From Gonapodya sp. JEL0774 (taxonomy: Eukaryota > Monoblepharomycota > Monoblepharidomycetes > Monoblepharidales > Gonapodyaceae): 64,000 nucleotides of DNA. Under the pieces are notes generated by a model. That model worked only from the letters and a program-made list of their open reading frames with translations, was not told the DNA's origin and did not search any database. Position numbers and translations under genes: made by a program. Position 1 is the stretch's first letter, and each line of letters opens with the position of its first letter. This document shows positions 51,321 to 63,600 of the stretch, piece by piece. The DNA lies in the NCBI GenBank assembly GCA_027604505.1, contig JADIIX010000072.1:1-64000 (forward strand). The letters run 5' to 3'.

Positions 51321-52949
51321 GGACAGACCCGGAGCCACAGCGGTGCCACTGAACCACCGGAATTCCGTTAATTCTAATAAACAAAAAAATATATATTCAT
51401 TTTTATGCACACAATTATTTGTACTTTGTCAGTCTTGCTGTGTTCGCAAGAACACGGTCTTTGAACATCACAGTGGAATGTGGAACGGATGCATGCCGTA
51501 AGATTGTCATCTCCCTCTGAGACTTCTCAGTTCTCTGGCCTTTTGTTCTCGCGGGTCTCGTTTCTGTTGGGCCATTACATAACACTGTGTCTGTTGTCTC
51601 TCTCCATGAATCAGCCAACCCTCGGATACCCTTTGAGGATTGGCCGACAACAACATTGGATGGGTAGTGTGGGAAGGTCGGCAGAGGAATTTTGGAGAAA
51701 CGTAATTGTTACTGAAACCCCCAATTGTTTTATTTCGGTGCCTTCTGGCAATTTAATTTGCTGCTTCTGCCATCTCCACAATAAATTGCGAGTGCCACCA
51801 TCAGCATTGAGAGCCCTCCCCACAACCCTGTTTTGCTAAAAGCCAAACAGCAGAGGACTGTCACCTGTGGTGACAGGTGGTGATTTCTCTGAGCCCAGTC
51901 CTCTTCACAGCACAGTAGTGGGTTTCTCGCTGTCAACCGGCGCTTGGCAAAGGCCTGAAGTGCGCGCACTTTTTCCACCAGGTCGGGCGCACCGCAGTTT
52001 GGGTTGGCGGGGAGGGCCATTCGAACGCGCACGTGGGTTCAAAAAGAATGCAGGATAGAGACTGTGAGTGTGCACCACCTGCCACTCGAATGATCGGTGC
52101 GAAAGTCCCAGTCCAGCCCACTCACCGTGAGGTCGTGACGGTGGTTTCCTTCTCGGATGATGTTCCAGTAGTCACTGAGACAGAGCCTGGCCAAAAATCA
52201 CAAAACACCGTAGCAGGTCAATGGCACTTGTTATCTACAGAACCCTCAAAAAAACTCGCCAACGTGCAAGCATTGTCCTGACGCACACTGCCAACGTGCA
52301 AGCATTGTCTGACGCACACCACACCACATCAGGATGGATCTCAATTTCTCACCAGCAAAACTCGAATCCACATCCACCGTAGACCTTGTAACACGTCATG
52401 TGATCACACCCTCTGAAGCACGAAACACGAAATGCGTCATATCAAGTGAGATATTTTACGGGTTTTCGCATGCCGAGGACAGGCAACCGGGTTCAGCGAT
52501 CAGCACGCGATCGCAAGCAATACTGAAAAGGTGAGCGCAAAAAGCTTTCAAAACACAGAGACCGTACCCGTCCTTCTCGATCCGCCGAGTGCACTGAGGG
52601 CACGCCTTGGTGTACCTTTTTCACAGGCACAGGAACGACCATCGCATTGGGTGTGGTCTGCACCGAAAGAGTTGAATATCAAAACTGCAGGGCCGGCTCA
52701 CGTTGTGAGGTACACGAGGCTCGCCGCGTCGTCCGCTCTGTTCGCACTCATCCGTCGGTCGTACTCGGAGCAGGTGGTTCCGCTTCCCACGGTCAACGAG
52801 GATAGCAAGGGTTCGAGTAAGGGCGTGGACGAAATCAGAAAAGATCAGAGCCCCTGCACACATTTGCCCCTCCGCGCGGGTGGTTCAAAGCTCTCCCCGG
52901 TTTGTTCACACAGACACCCGGTCCACTGGGCGATGGACGATCCTGCCTG
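51321..52949. other. Region without a support-worthy gene
   Basis: AT-rich near 51370-51420. Open frames such as 51730-52032 (-) and 52531-53241 (+) show no family motif. A 31-32 bp tandem pair lies at 52257-52319. The 3' end of the RBR-like gene may extend into 52560-52950, but I could not join an exon there. Confidence 0.4.
52257..52319. repeat. Tandem pair of 31-32 bp
   Basis: GCCAACGTGCAAGCATTGTC (C) TGACGCACAC occurs twice in a row, differing by one inserted C and the last base. Confidence 0.85.
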
Positions 52950-53986
52950 TCACACGCACACCTCCACCATACCAAATACACCTACGTACGTATGCCACGC
53001 CACATCGTGGGTAAAGCACGCCATGCCTCCGCACTTCCCACACTTGACGATGGGCTTGTCGTGGCCCTCGTCGTGGTCTTGGCCGTTTCCACACCCGGCG
53101 ACTTTGCACCACCGGAAGTTGGGCACAGAGGAGAGGGCGGCGGTGAGGAGGTGCCGGTCGTACAGGAGGAAAGTAGTGGGGGAGGAGAGGCGGTGGACTA
53201 GAGGGAGAGTGGGGGGGTGGGGGGGCGGGGATAAAAAGTGATCCCTCTGTTTCGTACAGATCTCTCGGACCCCACGAGCACGAGCACCTGCCACATGTCG
53301 AGCAGACACAAATCACACCCCCGACTACTCACCGTCCTCGTACTCCATCACCGCGCCACACCCGGCTGCCGGACACGGCACCTCGGTGACGTTGGTCGTG
53401 TTCGTGTTGGAGGTGACGTGGTGGTCGATGTGGAGGCAGAGACATCGGGAACACGTGGCGGGCGGATGCTTTGAGAAGCGGTAGAACGAAAAGAAGAGGG
53501 AGAGATGAGAGCGAATAGGGTTGATCGGTTCGGTTCTGATCATGTGGGAAGAACCACGTCGGGGTGCGGTGCGATCGACGTACGTACGTACAGAGCATTT
53601 CGCGGTGACCGACTGGCTGGGGAAGGACGCTAACTGAACTCGGCAGATTTGCGATGCGGCGCGGTGCGCAGGGTGACGGTACGAGAAAGAACGTGCGAGG
53701 TGTGAAAAGAACCGATCCGGCACCCCCTCCGAACCGAACCGACGGGACGACGCCAACTTGATCAGTTTCGCCACACACAGCGCAATCCCAGGGGGGGTCT
53801 TGAGACTGGCGGGTGGTGGCGGTGGGTGGTGGACGAGAGTGGGAGTGGGAGGGTTCGTAGGTGGTGCCGGTTGAGCGGGGAACGGGATGACGTTGGCCGC
53901 TCTGACGAGGGGATCCGACAAAAACAAACCTCGGGCGGCGGGACAGTCATGCGTGTTGGTCCGGCGGACGTGGACGGACTGTCCAT
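52950..53986 (-). CDS. RBR-type (RING-IBR) zinc-binding protein, possibly incomplete
   Basis: ATG 53984-53986 starts MDSPSTSAGPTRMTVPPPE. RING1 appears split by an intron: QICRVQLASFPSQSVTAKC, then HPPATCSRCLCLHIDHHV and VPCPAAGCGAVMEYED (to about 53330). The IBR exon follows: YDRHLLTAALSSVPNFRWC, KVAGCGNGQ, then IVKCGKCGGMACFTHDVAWH, ending at a GTACGT donor near 52990. This is the cysteine/histidine order of RING-between-RING E3 ubiquitin ligases, where RING2 carries the catalytic Cys. I could not find RING2: downstream minus-strand sequence offers only a short cysteine-containing stretch before stops. It may have further exons I missed, be a truncated ligase, or be decaying. Exon joins in the N-terminal part are approximate. 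Confidence 0.6.
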
Positions 53987-54361
53987 GGTTGTGAATGAGT
54001 GGTTTGTGGGCAGGATCAGTGTGTACAGAGGTGACGCGGCCCATAACAAGGATGTACTAGAAAGAACTACAAGCATATAAAAAACATCCCCCGAACACAA
54101 ATGAAGCGAAAATAATGAATAGAATGGAATGAATTCGAACACGTGTTTTGACTGTGCGAAAGAATTCAAGGTGGTGAGAACGTGCACGGGGTGGCAGGCT
54201 GGCAGCCTGGTACATGTGTACAACTGGTCGTTACACACTGCGTGACTGTCCACCTGCCCGCACCCACACCCCACACCCGGCACACCTTTCCCCGCCCCAC
54301 TTGGCCCTCAAGCAAAATTCCCTTGTTCTCCACATCGCATTTCCCCCGTCCCCACCCCACC

Positions 54362-55936
54362 TCACATCTCCAAGTGCCCCACACTCGCCCTCCTCTCCCA
54401 AAACACCGTATTCCCCTTCCCCTTCTCCCTGTCCCTGTCCCTGTCCCTGTCCCATTCCCATTCCCCGCTCTCCCCGCCGGCCACACCGCCGGCCACCCCG
54501 TCGTGACTCTTCCACACCCCGCGGCCACTTCCCCTTTCCGTCCCCGTCACCGTAGCAGTGGACGAGGACGAGCCAGAGGTGGCGGTTCCCGTGCCCGTGC
54601 CGGTGGGGGAGAGGGGGTACCCGACGGTGCGCCGTTGGGTTGTGGCGGCGGTGGGCGGGCGGGGGTGGGGGAAGGGGACCGTGGAGGTGGAGGTGGCGGA
54701 GGTGGGGGGAGAAGGAGAAGGTGACGGTGTGGTGGGGGCAGGGTGCGGGTATGGGTGCACCTGCACCTGTACCGGCGTCTCCACGTGCGGCTCGACCACC
54801 AAGGTCTCCCACGTGCCCCCGGTTCGCTCCGCTCGCACCTCTGGCAGCTCCCCATCGTCGTGCGCACGGTGGTCGTCTTCCTTCACCTTCCCAACCGCAC
54901 CAGCGAGCCCGCGCACGCTCTCGCTCGCGCTCCCGCCCATGTTCCCGACCGACGTGGACATTTTCGCTGCCGCGATCCGTCCCGCGAGCTTCTGTCTCAG
55001 ATCACGCACGCTGGCGGCTTTGGGAGCCGGGTCGATGGAGGAGAAGAGCGGGGGTGGGGGTTGGGGTTGAGAAGAGAGACTGGAGTGGGACAGGGACAGG
55101 TCATGGTGTGGTGTGGCGGTTCCTACGTTTGTGCCTGGTCCAGTGTGGGTGTGGGTGTGGGTGTGGAGAGAGCCGTGGGACGTGGAGTGTGGAGTGGCGG
55201 ACTCAACGACGGGGTCGAGGTGGCCGTCCTCGTTTTCGTCCTCCGAGCGGGGCAGGGGGTCCACCTGGCTCCCCGCAGTGGAAGCATCGTGTCCTGGTCC
55301 TGCTCCTGCTGCTCCACCCACTTCCGCCTCCATCAGGCCCACATTCCCACTGCCGCTCCTGGCCAGCCCCGAGACAGACCCGGACCCGGACCCGGACGCC
55401 TTTTCCACGGCCCTAGCCATGCGTGATGCCAGTTTTGTCCTCAAGTCGCGAACGGACCCGTGGCTCGGCGCGGGGTCCAGGGCGGCGAGACCGGTGTCGG
55501 ATGCGTAGGAAGTGGAGGTGGAGCGGTGGTAGGCAGAGGAAGAGTGGTTGGGTGAGGAGGTGTGTTTGGTGTGTGTATCTGAGGAAGGAGCGCGTGGCAG
55601 TGGTGCGAGGTCTGTGGAGGTGGAGGTGGAGGTGGAGCGTGCGGGTGCAGTTGATGCAGAGAACGAGTGAGAACGGGAGACGGGAGGGTGCCTGGCGCTG
55701 AGAGGGCGTCTGGAGTGTGCGGTGGGTTTGAGAGGAGGGAGGGAGGGAGAGGGAGAGGGAGAGGGAGTAAGGGGGGAGTGGATGGGATCAGGTGGTGCAG
55801 GTGGAGCGAGTACAGGGAGTACAGGGAGTACAGGGACAGGGACAGGGACAGGGAGTGGAGTGAGCGTGTGAATTGGCGCCACCTGGTTCTGTCTGGGTGG
55901 AGAAGGGGTGCGATGGGAAGAAGACGCGCACCCCAT
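54362..55936 (-). CDS. Putative N-myristoylated/palmitoylated low-complexity protein with a duplicated motif
   Basis: A single open frame of 524 residues from ATG 55934-55936. The N-terminus MGCASSSHRTPS has Gly2 and Ser6 for myristoylation and Cys3 for palmitoylation, so plasma-membrane attachment is likely. The rest is Ser/Pro/Thr-rich and disordered, with two copies of one motif: GSVRDLRTKLASRMARAVEK (about residues 161-180) and ASVRDLRQKLAGRIAAAK (about 315-332). A run of HTHTHT and a WDRDRDRD stretch (from CCCTGT repeats near 54427-54455) are microsatellite-coded. The ending is VFWERRASVGHLEM. I know no named family; the repeated motif looks like a short amphipathic helix or docking site. 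No introns are needed. Composition keeps opposite-strand frames open, but the MGC start and repeats favour this one. Confidence 0.6.
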   Translation of the reverse strand: MGCASSSHRTPSPPRQNQVAPIHTLTPLPVPVPVPVLPVLPVLAPPAPPDPIHSPLTPSPSPSPSLPPLKPTAHSRRPLSARHPPVSRSHSFSASTAPARSTSTSTSTDLAPLPRAPSSDTHTKHTSSPNHSSSAYHRSTSTSYASDTGLAALDPAPSHGSVRDLRTKLASRMARAVEKASGSGSGSVSGLARSGSGNVGLMEAEVGGAAGAGPGHDASTAGSQVDPLPRSEDENEDGHLDPVVESATPHSTSHGSLHTHTHTHTGPGTNVGTATPHHDLSLSHSSLSSQPQPPPPLFSSIDPAPKAASVRDLRQKLAGRIAAAKMSTSVGNMGGSASESVRGLAGAVGKVKEDDHRAHDDGELPEVRAERTGGTWETLVVEPHVETPVQVQVHPYPHPAPTTPSPSPSPPTSATSTSTVPFPHPRPPTAATTQRRTVGYPLSPTGTGTGTATSGSSSSTATVTGTERGSGRGVWKSHDGVAGGVAGGESGEWEWDRDRDRDREKGKGNTVFWERRASVGHLEM

Positions 55937-57051
55937 CGGTTGAAATCTGTGAGAGGAGCCACGATCTGATCGGATCGGATTATCGAATGGGGATTCCCGG
56001 GATTGCAGAGTGAACGGGGTGCGGGGGTGGGAGGGGGGCGGGGGGGGGAAGGGGGATGGGAAGAATGCGAAGTTTGCTGATCTGGCACTGATCGGGTGCG
56101 AATCACGTGCTGGAGTCCCCCCACCCCCCCTTACGTATTTGAGGAAAGTAAAACTGAAATAAATGTCGCTTTGTTCCTTCTCTACTTTCGTCTGTATTGC
56201 AATTGCATTTCACATGTGCTGGTTCCATCCATCCAACGCTGTGTGCCTCAACCAAGTGTAATACCATACCACCCTCTGTTCCATGTCCTGTATGTCGCGG
56301 AGACCCAAGTTATGGATTTGTGGATCCATTCAGGATGAGTTCACGCTCCTTTTCAAATAACGACATATTTCTAGCCCTTTGTTGTTCCTCTGTTATAGAT
56401 CAATGAATGAGTCTTAGTCTGGAAACACCCCGCTGGAGTGCCTCATGTTCTGTGTTCCAACGCCATCTTCAATCCCCAGTCATGAATCGCTCACAGAATC
56501 GGGATACGGATACTCGTCTCAGACAGAGGTGGTACTTCTCGGTGTTTGCCAGTGTCTTCCCATCAGTGAATCACGTGCCAAGTGCTGTGGAGGCGCTGTG
56601 ATCAGGTTGCTTCCGACGAACCAAGTGACGCTCACGTTTCTGATTTCTGCGGTGAACATGCAAATCCCAGTGCTTGAATCCCATTGTATCTCGAATACAC
56701 CGCGCATTTCCGTCCTGATGCGAGCTACCCCTGTAACTCGACTCGGTCCAAGAATCTGTCACACCACGCGAACAACCCGCGCTTTTTCGTCTCCATTTTT
56801 TGTGGAATTTTTTTCTCCACGTTCCACGCTGGGCAAATTTATATCATTTTTTTTCAGAGACCGCATTGAACGGCCGGCCCGACGACCAAACTGAGTCGCG
56901 CTGGGTCGGTGGATCACGCGACCGTTGCAGTAGTGAGCTGGACGGGCCGGATCATTGTTCGACCTTCATTTAAATTACATCAACTCCCCATTTGCCCCCT
57001 CCCGCTCCCGCTCTCAAGCTCTTCACCGCGTTTTCTTACCGTCTGTCATCG
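55937..57051. other. Intergenic, divergent promoters
   Basis: About 1.1 kb between the acylated-protein gene (-) and the zinc-finger gene (+). G-rich tract near 56005-56060. No gene seen. Confidence 0.5.
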
Positions 57052-60001
57052 ATGATGGCCGCCGACCTTCATTCGCTCTTCCCCCCTCCCGTTCCCGTGG
57101 CCAACGCCCACCTCCCCACTCCAGACCCGCTCCAGATTTTCCGCGCCTCCGAATTGCTTGGAATCCCCTTGTACGGCCCACACGGCATCGTCTCGGCCCG
57201 CCAAGCAGGAATATTCCCGTCCCCGCCGCTGTCCTCGTCCTCGTCCTCCTCCTCATCGGGCGAGTACAACCAGGCACCGGCGTCGCTTCCTTTGTTCCCG
57301 CCCGTACAGGCGCTCGAGAGGATAATCCTGGCCGCTAGTACGTTCAATGGGCAATGGCAGGTGAGCCTCACGTGGTTGGTCCCCCGGGGGGGGTCTGGTC
57401 GTCGGTTGTCGGCTTCAAAGGTGCAGCCGCTACCCGCGTGCCACCGTTTCAGAAATTCGATCCGCTCATACACCACCCCACCCCTCATCCCGGCCCTCTC
57501 AAAAGGCGTACGTAGACAGCTGCCGGGCGAACAGTGCCGACCCCGTCATCGAAACCCCTCTGGCAGCGCTCCAAGCCGCGCAGCTGCTCACCAAGCTCAA
57601 GGCGCCGCCCGCCGTGTCCCTCTTCGACCCCGATCCCGTGACGATCCCCTTTGACGAGCCACAGCCACTGCCACTGGGCGGACTCGTCGACTCCGATCTT
57701 GCGGGCGCGGACGCGGGCGGGGGCGGCGGCACGGGCACGGGCACGGGCGGGCACTTTGTCCTCACCAACCCACTCGACGCCGCGAACGAGATGTGGAGCC
57801 CGATATTGCAGGCCGTGGACCTGGAGGACCAGAGTGAGTTCGTGTTTTTGGTTGGACACACGGCGCATCTCCTACCCCCCCTTGGACCTTTGGACGGGGC
57901 TTTTTTTTTTTTTTTGGTTTGGTTTGGTTTGGTTTGTTTTTGGCGATGGTTGTGGTCGCCGGACGATGGCGTGGCGTTGCGTGGTCTGGAGAAAATCCAC
58001 CACCACCACCACCACCACCCGACGAGAGACCGTCTCTGTGCCCCGACCAAAACTAACCCTCCGCCTTCTCTCACCGACCCTCACCCCCGCGCGGGCAGAT
58101 ATGAACATGGACACGTTTCTGGACCCCGAAGCCGAAGAACCCCGATCGCCCGCACACACGGGTCGGCTGACCACGGTGAGTTCACCGGGCTGGGGGACGA
58201 CCACCGCCACAGGCACCCGTACACGCACACTGCCCCCCGGCGATGTATGCACCCACCAAACCATATCGCCCGTTCCCGCTTCTGATCCCGCTCCCTCCTC
58301 CGTCTTCCGTCTCTTTCCCATACGCCAATGCCAACCAAAACCCAACCCTACCTCAACCTCAACCTCAACCCCCCCGCCCACGCCGCTGCAGGCCCTCATC
58401 GCCTGCCAACTCTGCCAGACCCAGCTCTTGTGCACCCAAGTAGAGATCGACTGGGACCAAACACGGAACCTCGTGGTGTACGCCACCCGGGAGGGCCAGC
58501 CGCCCGTGGGAGCCACGGGGCAGTTCTGCAACTACATTAGCCACATGAAGGAGGTGCATGCGCTGGAAAAAGCCGAAGCCAACACGGACGAGGCGGCGGG
58601 TGAGGGAGGGGGAGAGGGTCCCGGTGCAGGTGCCGGTGCCGGTGGGGGTGGGGTGGTGTTCGCGTGTCCCGTGTGGCCGTGCGAGTTTACGGCGAGCTCG
58701 CCGCACAACATGCGCACGCATCGTGAGTACATATGGTGGGAGTGAGGGAAAGGGGGATATCGAGCGGGGCGGAAAGGAATTAGATCACAAAAGTTTTGCA
58801 CGCAGGGTGGTGTTTCGCGATTGCCCGTTCATTTGTGGTGTGGTGTGGTGTGGTGTGCTCCGTTTACACTCCATCCACCTCCCGCACGTCTTCCCGCTCT
58901 CCCGTTTCTCTCGTCAAATCTCACCTCTCCACCCCCTCTCCCGTCCGCCCCCTCGCACCAACCCCAGTTCTCTCCCTCATCCACCACTCGGGCTGGAACA
59001 AGCATTTATCCTGCATACGGTGCGGAAGCCTCATGCGGGACAAGGAATCCGCACTGAAACACTTCAGGAACGCGTGTGGGGTTGCGAGGCAAGGTGAGTC
59101 TGAGAGAGTTGCAATGGCGCCCGAGGCGGGCGTATGGGTGGGTGGGTGGCACTTCGTGGTGGATACGCTGCGCGGTTTGGTGGTTTCTCGTTCCGTCCCC
59201 TCACGCTCACATGGGTGGTGTTTTTTGTTGGTTTCTGTCAAGCTCCGATCGCCCCATCTGCGCCAAGACCAGTGCCAGGCTCGAGTGGGATATCAGACGC
59301 GCGAGGTATGTTTCGACTCCGATCGTGTGGAAAGGCGAGCACGGTGTGGGTGTGTCCGTCAAATGAGTTTTGCTCACACCCTATTTTGTTTTTATATCTC
59401 TTTTCGTCGTGCATCCGGTCTCCCAACCTCTCCCCGTCAACGTTAGGCCGCCGGAAGGTTTCTTTTTCGAGAAAGTTAAGGGCGGGGACCGTGTCGCCGT
59501 ATGCGCTCTCCAATGCATGTGAGTACGCGTGGGATAAATTGCCTCGAGCACGGTAGTTATTCACGATCATTTCGATTCCCTGAATTCTACTTCTTTCATT
59601 TCTATGTTCTTGTTGCTACTGTTGCGTCTGTCTTTGACTTAATTTCGTGTTCGCTCCCTCTCCAAGCATCTCCGTACGCCGCGCCCACCATGTACAGCGG
59701 TTCACCCAGCGACCTCGGCGACTCCCACTCTCTCTCCCACTCGGGGTTCTCAATCTCCACCCCCCGCACGGGCCTCTCGCCAAGCATGTGCTCGCTCGAA
59801 CTCTCTTCCTCCAGCCTGGACGGTTCCTACCGGACCTCGACCTCTGCGGGCACCAGCTCCGCAGCCGGAGGGTCGTTTCCAAAGTCCTCGGGCAACGTGT
59901 TCTTTGGTCGGGTCCAATCGTCCTTGTCGACGAGTATGAATCCGCAGGGGACGGGAGTGCAGGTGGACCGGGTGTACGCCTTGGGGAGGATTGCCGAGTG
60001 A
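57052..60001 (+). CDS. C2H2-like zinc-finger protein, putative transcription factor
   Basis: CDS join(57052..57360, 57506..57833, 58099..58175, 58392..58722, 58968..59093, 59243..59305, 59447..59518, 59667..60001), 546 residues, all phases agree. The first ~240 residues are Pro/Ser-rich with LFPPVQALERIILAASTFNG and an acidic stretch. Three cysteine/histidine units follow: IACQLCQTQLLC with CNYISHMKEVH, FACPVWPCEFTASSPHNMRTH (a classical C2H2 spacing) and LSCIRCGSLMRDKESALKHF followed by RNAC. The C-terminus is Ser-rich with MYSGSPSDLGDSHSL. Pairing an N-terminal activation-like region with spaced, divergent fingers suggests a DNA- or RNA-binding regulator in the nucleus. Two ATGs (57052, 57055) are adjacent. 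Introns 2 and 4 hold microsatellites. I cannot name the family. Confidence 0.75.
57900..58018. repeat. Microsatellites in intron 2 of the zinc-finger gene
   Basis: A T run (57901-57915), a (GGTTT)n block up to about 57940 and a (CAC)6 block near 58000-58017. A (GGTGT)n block lies in intron 4 near 58837-58858. Confidence 0.85.
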
Positions 60002-60641
60002 TGGGTGGTTGCGCGTCGCCTTATTTTCCACACCCATCCATCCCACCCCACCCTTTGTAGATATGAATTCTAGGAACACACGGACATTGCCTTCTTTTCA
60101 AGTTTTTTTTTTGCATAATTAGAGCGATGATTGATTCACTTTGTGTATTGCATATTTATGACCATAGATACGATGGCTTTGCATATTTCGGAATACATAT
60201 AATTTTCTCAGTAGTGCGCTTCACAAAAATCAACAATGTGACCCCATTCAGCTCCAAATTGGGGAGTTATGTGTTGCGCAACACGAGATTGCACACAATT
60301 GCGCACGTAGCACTCTCGCAACAACACACAGGAAACGAAATTTGCATCCAAAAAGTAATGCCTCATGTATTTCAAAATATAGGGTAGTATGCGATATGCT
60401 GACTCAGAATAAATACGACGATGTCTACTTCAAAAGGTGTGCGATTGTTCGATTAAATAGAGAGTGTGAGTAAAAGTCCATAAGTCCGTGTTTGCCCCAA
60501 TATCCATATCCATGGGGGATGCATACCCCTCGCATTACTGGCTCCAATCGCCTGGTGGATGTCTCCCCGTCTGAACACATCGACCAAGCACCAAAACCGA
60601 CCACCTTCCGCCCAATCCTCTGCAGCCGTGTTTGTGACAGC
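60002..60641. other. Intergenic, convergent 3' ends
   Basis: About 640 bp between the stops of the zinc-finger gene (+) and the SH3 gene (-). AT-rich from 60100 to 60440. No coding feature supported. Confidence 0.5.
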
Positions 60642-63600
60642 CTATAGCCGTCTAGAAGTCGACCTTTCCGGGTAAGTGAGAAGTTCCCCTTGAGTGCTTT
60701 CAGGGGAAACGTCTTCGAAACACAGAAGTGGAAAGAAGCCAAAGCGAGCAGTGGTGACGTTGAGACCCTATTCAACAAACGCGTCACATGAAGAAACACC
60801 GGTGTTCTAAGCTCATGAACCAATCGTCAAATGATCACCGGGGTGTCTACTCACCCATCCCCACCCATCCGAGTACTCAACTCTCGGCGACACTGTGTCC
60901 CCTGCTCGAAGTTTCAACTCATCATCCAAGACCGGTTCGAACGAAACTGCCACATAAATTAAGGGTTCTGCTGGCTCTGATTCGAGTTGCAACACCAATT
61001 CGGCCAAGATCCGTTCTTGATCATTCAAATGCTGCTCGAGGAGGGCGTTGGAGGCCCGTAGTTCCGCAACCTTTGCGCAAGCTTTTTCCAGTTCCTCAAT
61101 TTTTGAGATCTCACGGCCAACCTCCTTCTGGAGTGAATCTCGTTGAGTTTGAAGTTCGGCATTTCGAGTTTGCAATTGAACGATGAGTGAATTGGATTCT
61201 TCCTGAGTCGAGGGTACAGTCGTCAACATCTATAGGTTTTCATGGACAGCGTGAAGATTCAGTAAACGCATGCAATGGATTCAAGTAAGCTCTCGCATTG
61301 AGCTCACAGTTGTTGACAATCCACGATTGCTCTCCTTCTCCAAGAGTGTGGTCCTTTTCGTCAGTGGATCCAACTGCTGGATAGTGACACGGCTTGTCTC
61401 GCGTCCACTGTCCATCGTGGGAAGACCGGGTGAGTATATGCGCTCTCCATTCCGTGTTTGAGTATGAGAATCAACGGTGAATCTTTCTTCGGTCAATATG
61501 ATCTCAGACTCAAGCGTTTTAATCGCTCGAGCTGAAAATGAAAGTAAGCTCTGATCACTCATCCTCGCATGATATCAAACATACCTTCAAGTCCCAACCT
61601 ATCCACGTTTTCAAATTCTCCACTGGTCAGAGGTGGAGGTCGACTCTGCTGCACTCCTTCTTGCCCTTGCGACGATTCCACCACCAGGACGTCTGATTTT
61701 CGAATGTGAATCGACGAGGTACTGCTGGTCATAATGTGATGGCGAGCTTCGACTGTGGCTTTGTCAGAAATAGTTGCTGAGAGTGCAAATGGTGGGATAC
61801 ATGCAGTGAGAGTTGCGTTCGGCCCATCAAAGCATCGATGCCACTCACTCTCCTCCGATTGCTCCCAAGGAAGATCCCATGTGTCTGCTTCTCCAGAACT
61901 TGCAGGGAATACCATAGGATCAGCAGGGATATTCCGAACCACACGAAGTTCAGCTAAGTACAAACAAGATTGGATCAGATGAAATAAAGATTGAACCCAG
62001 CTCTAAGTTGCTCACCTGTGCGAGTTGTACGGGAACTCCCATTCTCCTCAGATTCAACTCCAGTCGCGTGCACGAACGGTGATGTCCTCTCACTGCCGTT
62101 AGAATGGGCCTCAAATTCACCCACTGCACCCTCCACTGTTGTTCCGGTGCGAATCGAGCGGCGTATCACACGGCGAACAACCGTTGTCGTGATGACCTCT
62201 GGCTCTTCCTCCTCAACGATCTCTTCCTCTGTTGCAGCGGGTTCTCCCTCTTCGGTCACCTCCTCCTCAGCGAATAGTTCTGTGCGACCTACTTGATCGA
62301 GTTCAAACTTCCGCGCTGTCCATGCTGTCGCTTCCTCATAATTGCGTGCAGCGGCTTCCATCTCTCCCGTTTGGGGTGTATTTTGTGATGCAGGGGAGAA
62401 ATAGGCCTCCCGAGACCTTAATATCGGGTCATCGATCGATTTGGGTAATTCAGAAGCCAGTTCCGTGAGGGACAGTACAGATGCGGAAGGACGAATTGTT
62501 CTCCCTCGCTCCACACTCTCGGCTGGTAGGGCATATGCAACTTGTTCTCCCAGCTTGGCTTCGAAGTTCGAATGGTCTTGCTCACTTTGGACCTCAGAGT
62601 TACCAGAGAGAACGATCCACTGCACAGCAGACCCTGACACAAGTTCTGTCGTGGTCCTCTGGACTTGATCTTGAACCAATTCATCTTTCAACACTTGCCC
62701 TGCTGCCCGTTCCGAAACTCGAAGCACTCTCACTGTTACCGTTGTTGCATCCTCCAGCTCGTCTTCTTCCACCAGCTCTTCTTCAGTTGGCGATTCCGCC
62801 TTCATGATACGGTGGACCACCCTGCTCACTTCCGTTTTTGTCTGACTTCCCAACGAAGGCTCTTCCAGTGATCTCTCTGAGACTTCTTCGATCTCCTCCG
62901 CTTCTTCTTCCGTAACTTCGAGTTCGCGCACCTCCTCCACCACCTCAAATTCAACTTCATTTATTTCCTGAATTTCAAGTGAGCGTTCCTCTTCATCCAC
63001 AATTTCCTGGACTTCGATCTCCTCCATCGCCTCCACTTTGACCTCCCGAGTTACTTGTACATTAATCTCCTTCGTCTCCGTTTCAATAACTTCAAGCTCC
63101 TCAACTTCGATCTCATCCATTTCCTCAACCTCGAGTTCCTCAATAGCTTCCTCTTCAAGCTCCTGCACTTCGACCTCTTCCACGTCGTAGGAAAATTCCT
63201 CTTCTTCATCGAACTCCAATTCCTCTTCGACCTCGAATTCCTCCAATTCAAGAAGTTCCGGTTCAATAGCTCTTGCAACCGCCGGAGGTTCGGCTTTTAC
63301 GATCTCGATAACAGGTTGAGCAGGAGTGACAGATCTCGGAATCTGAGGTGTTTCTATCGGAATGTCGGGCATCATAACCGGTAGCTCCTCTTCTGGTTCC
63401 AAAACTTCCTCGACAGGTGGAGGAGCAGGCTCCACAGGGGGGGTGACTGGTCGTTCAGGTGTAATCGCTCGAGGAACTTGCGGAACTTCTTCGGGCAAGT
63501 CCGGCATCTCCACTGGCGCTTCTTCTTTCTGTTCCGGAACTTCCTCAATAGGTGGAGGAGCGGGGTCCACAGGGGGGGTGACTGGTCGATCGGGTGTGAT

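Noticed and set aside
54182-55508. Plus-strand open frames opposite the acylated-protein gene
   Set aside because: They overlap the whole of a 524-codon minus-strand frame that has an MGC start and repeated motifs; the plus frames are Gly/Trp or Pro low complexity without motifs.
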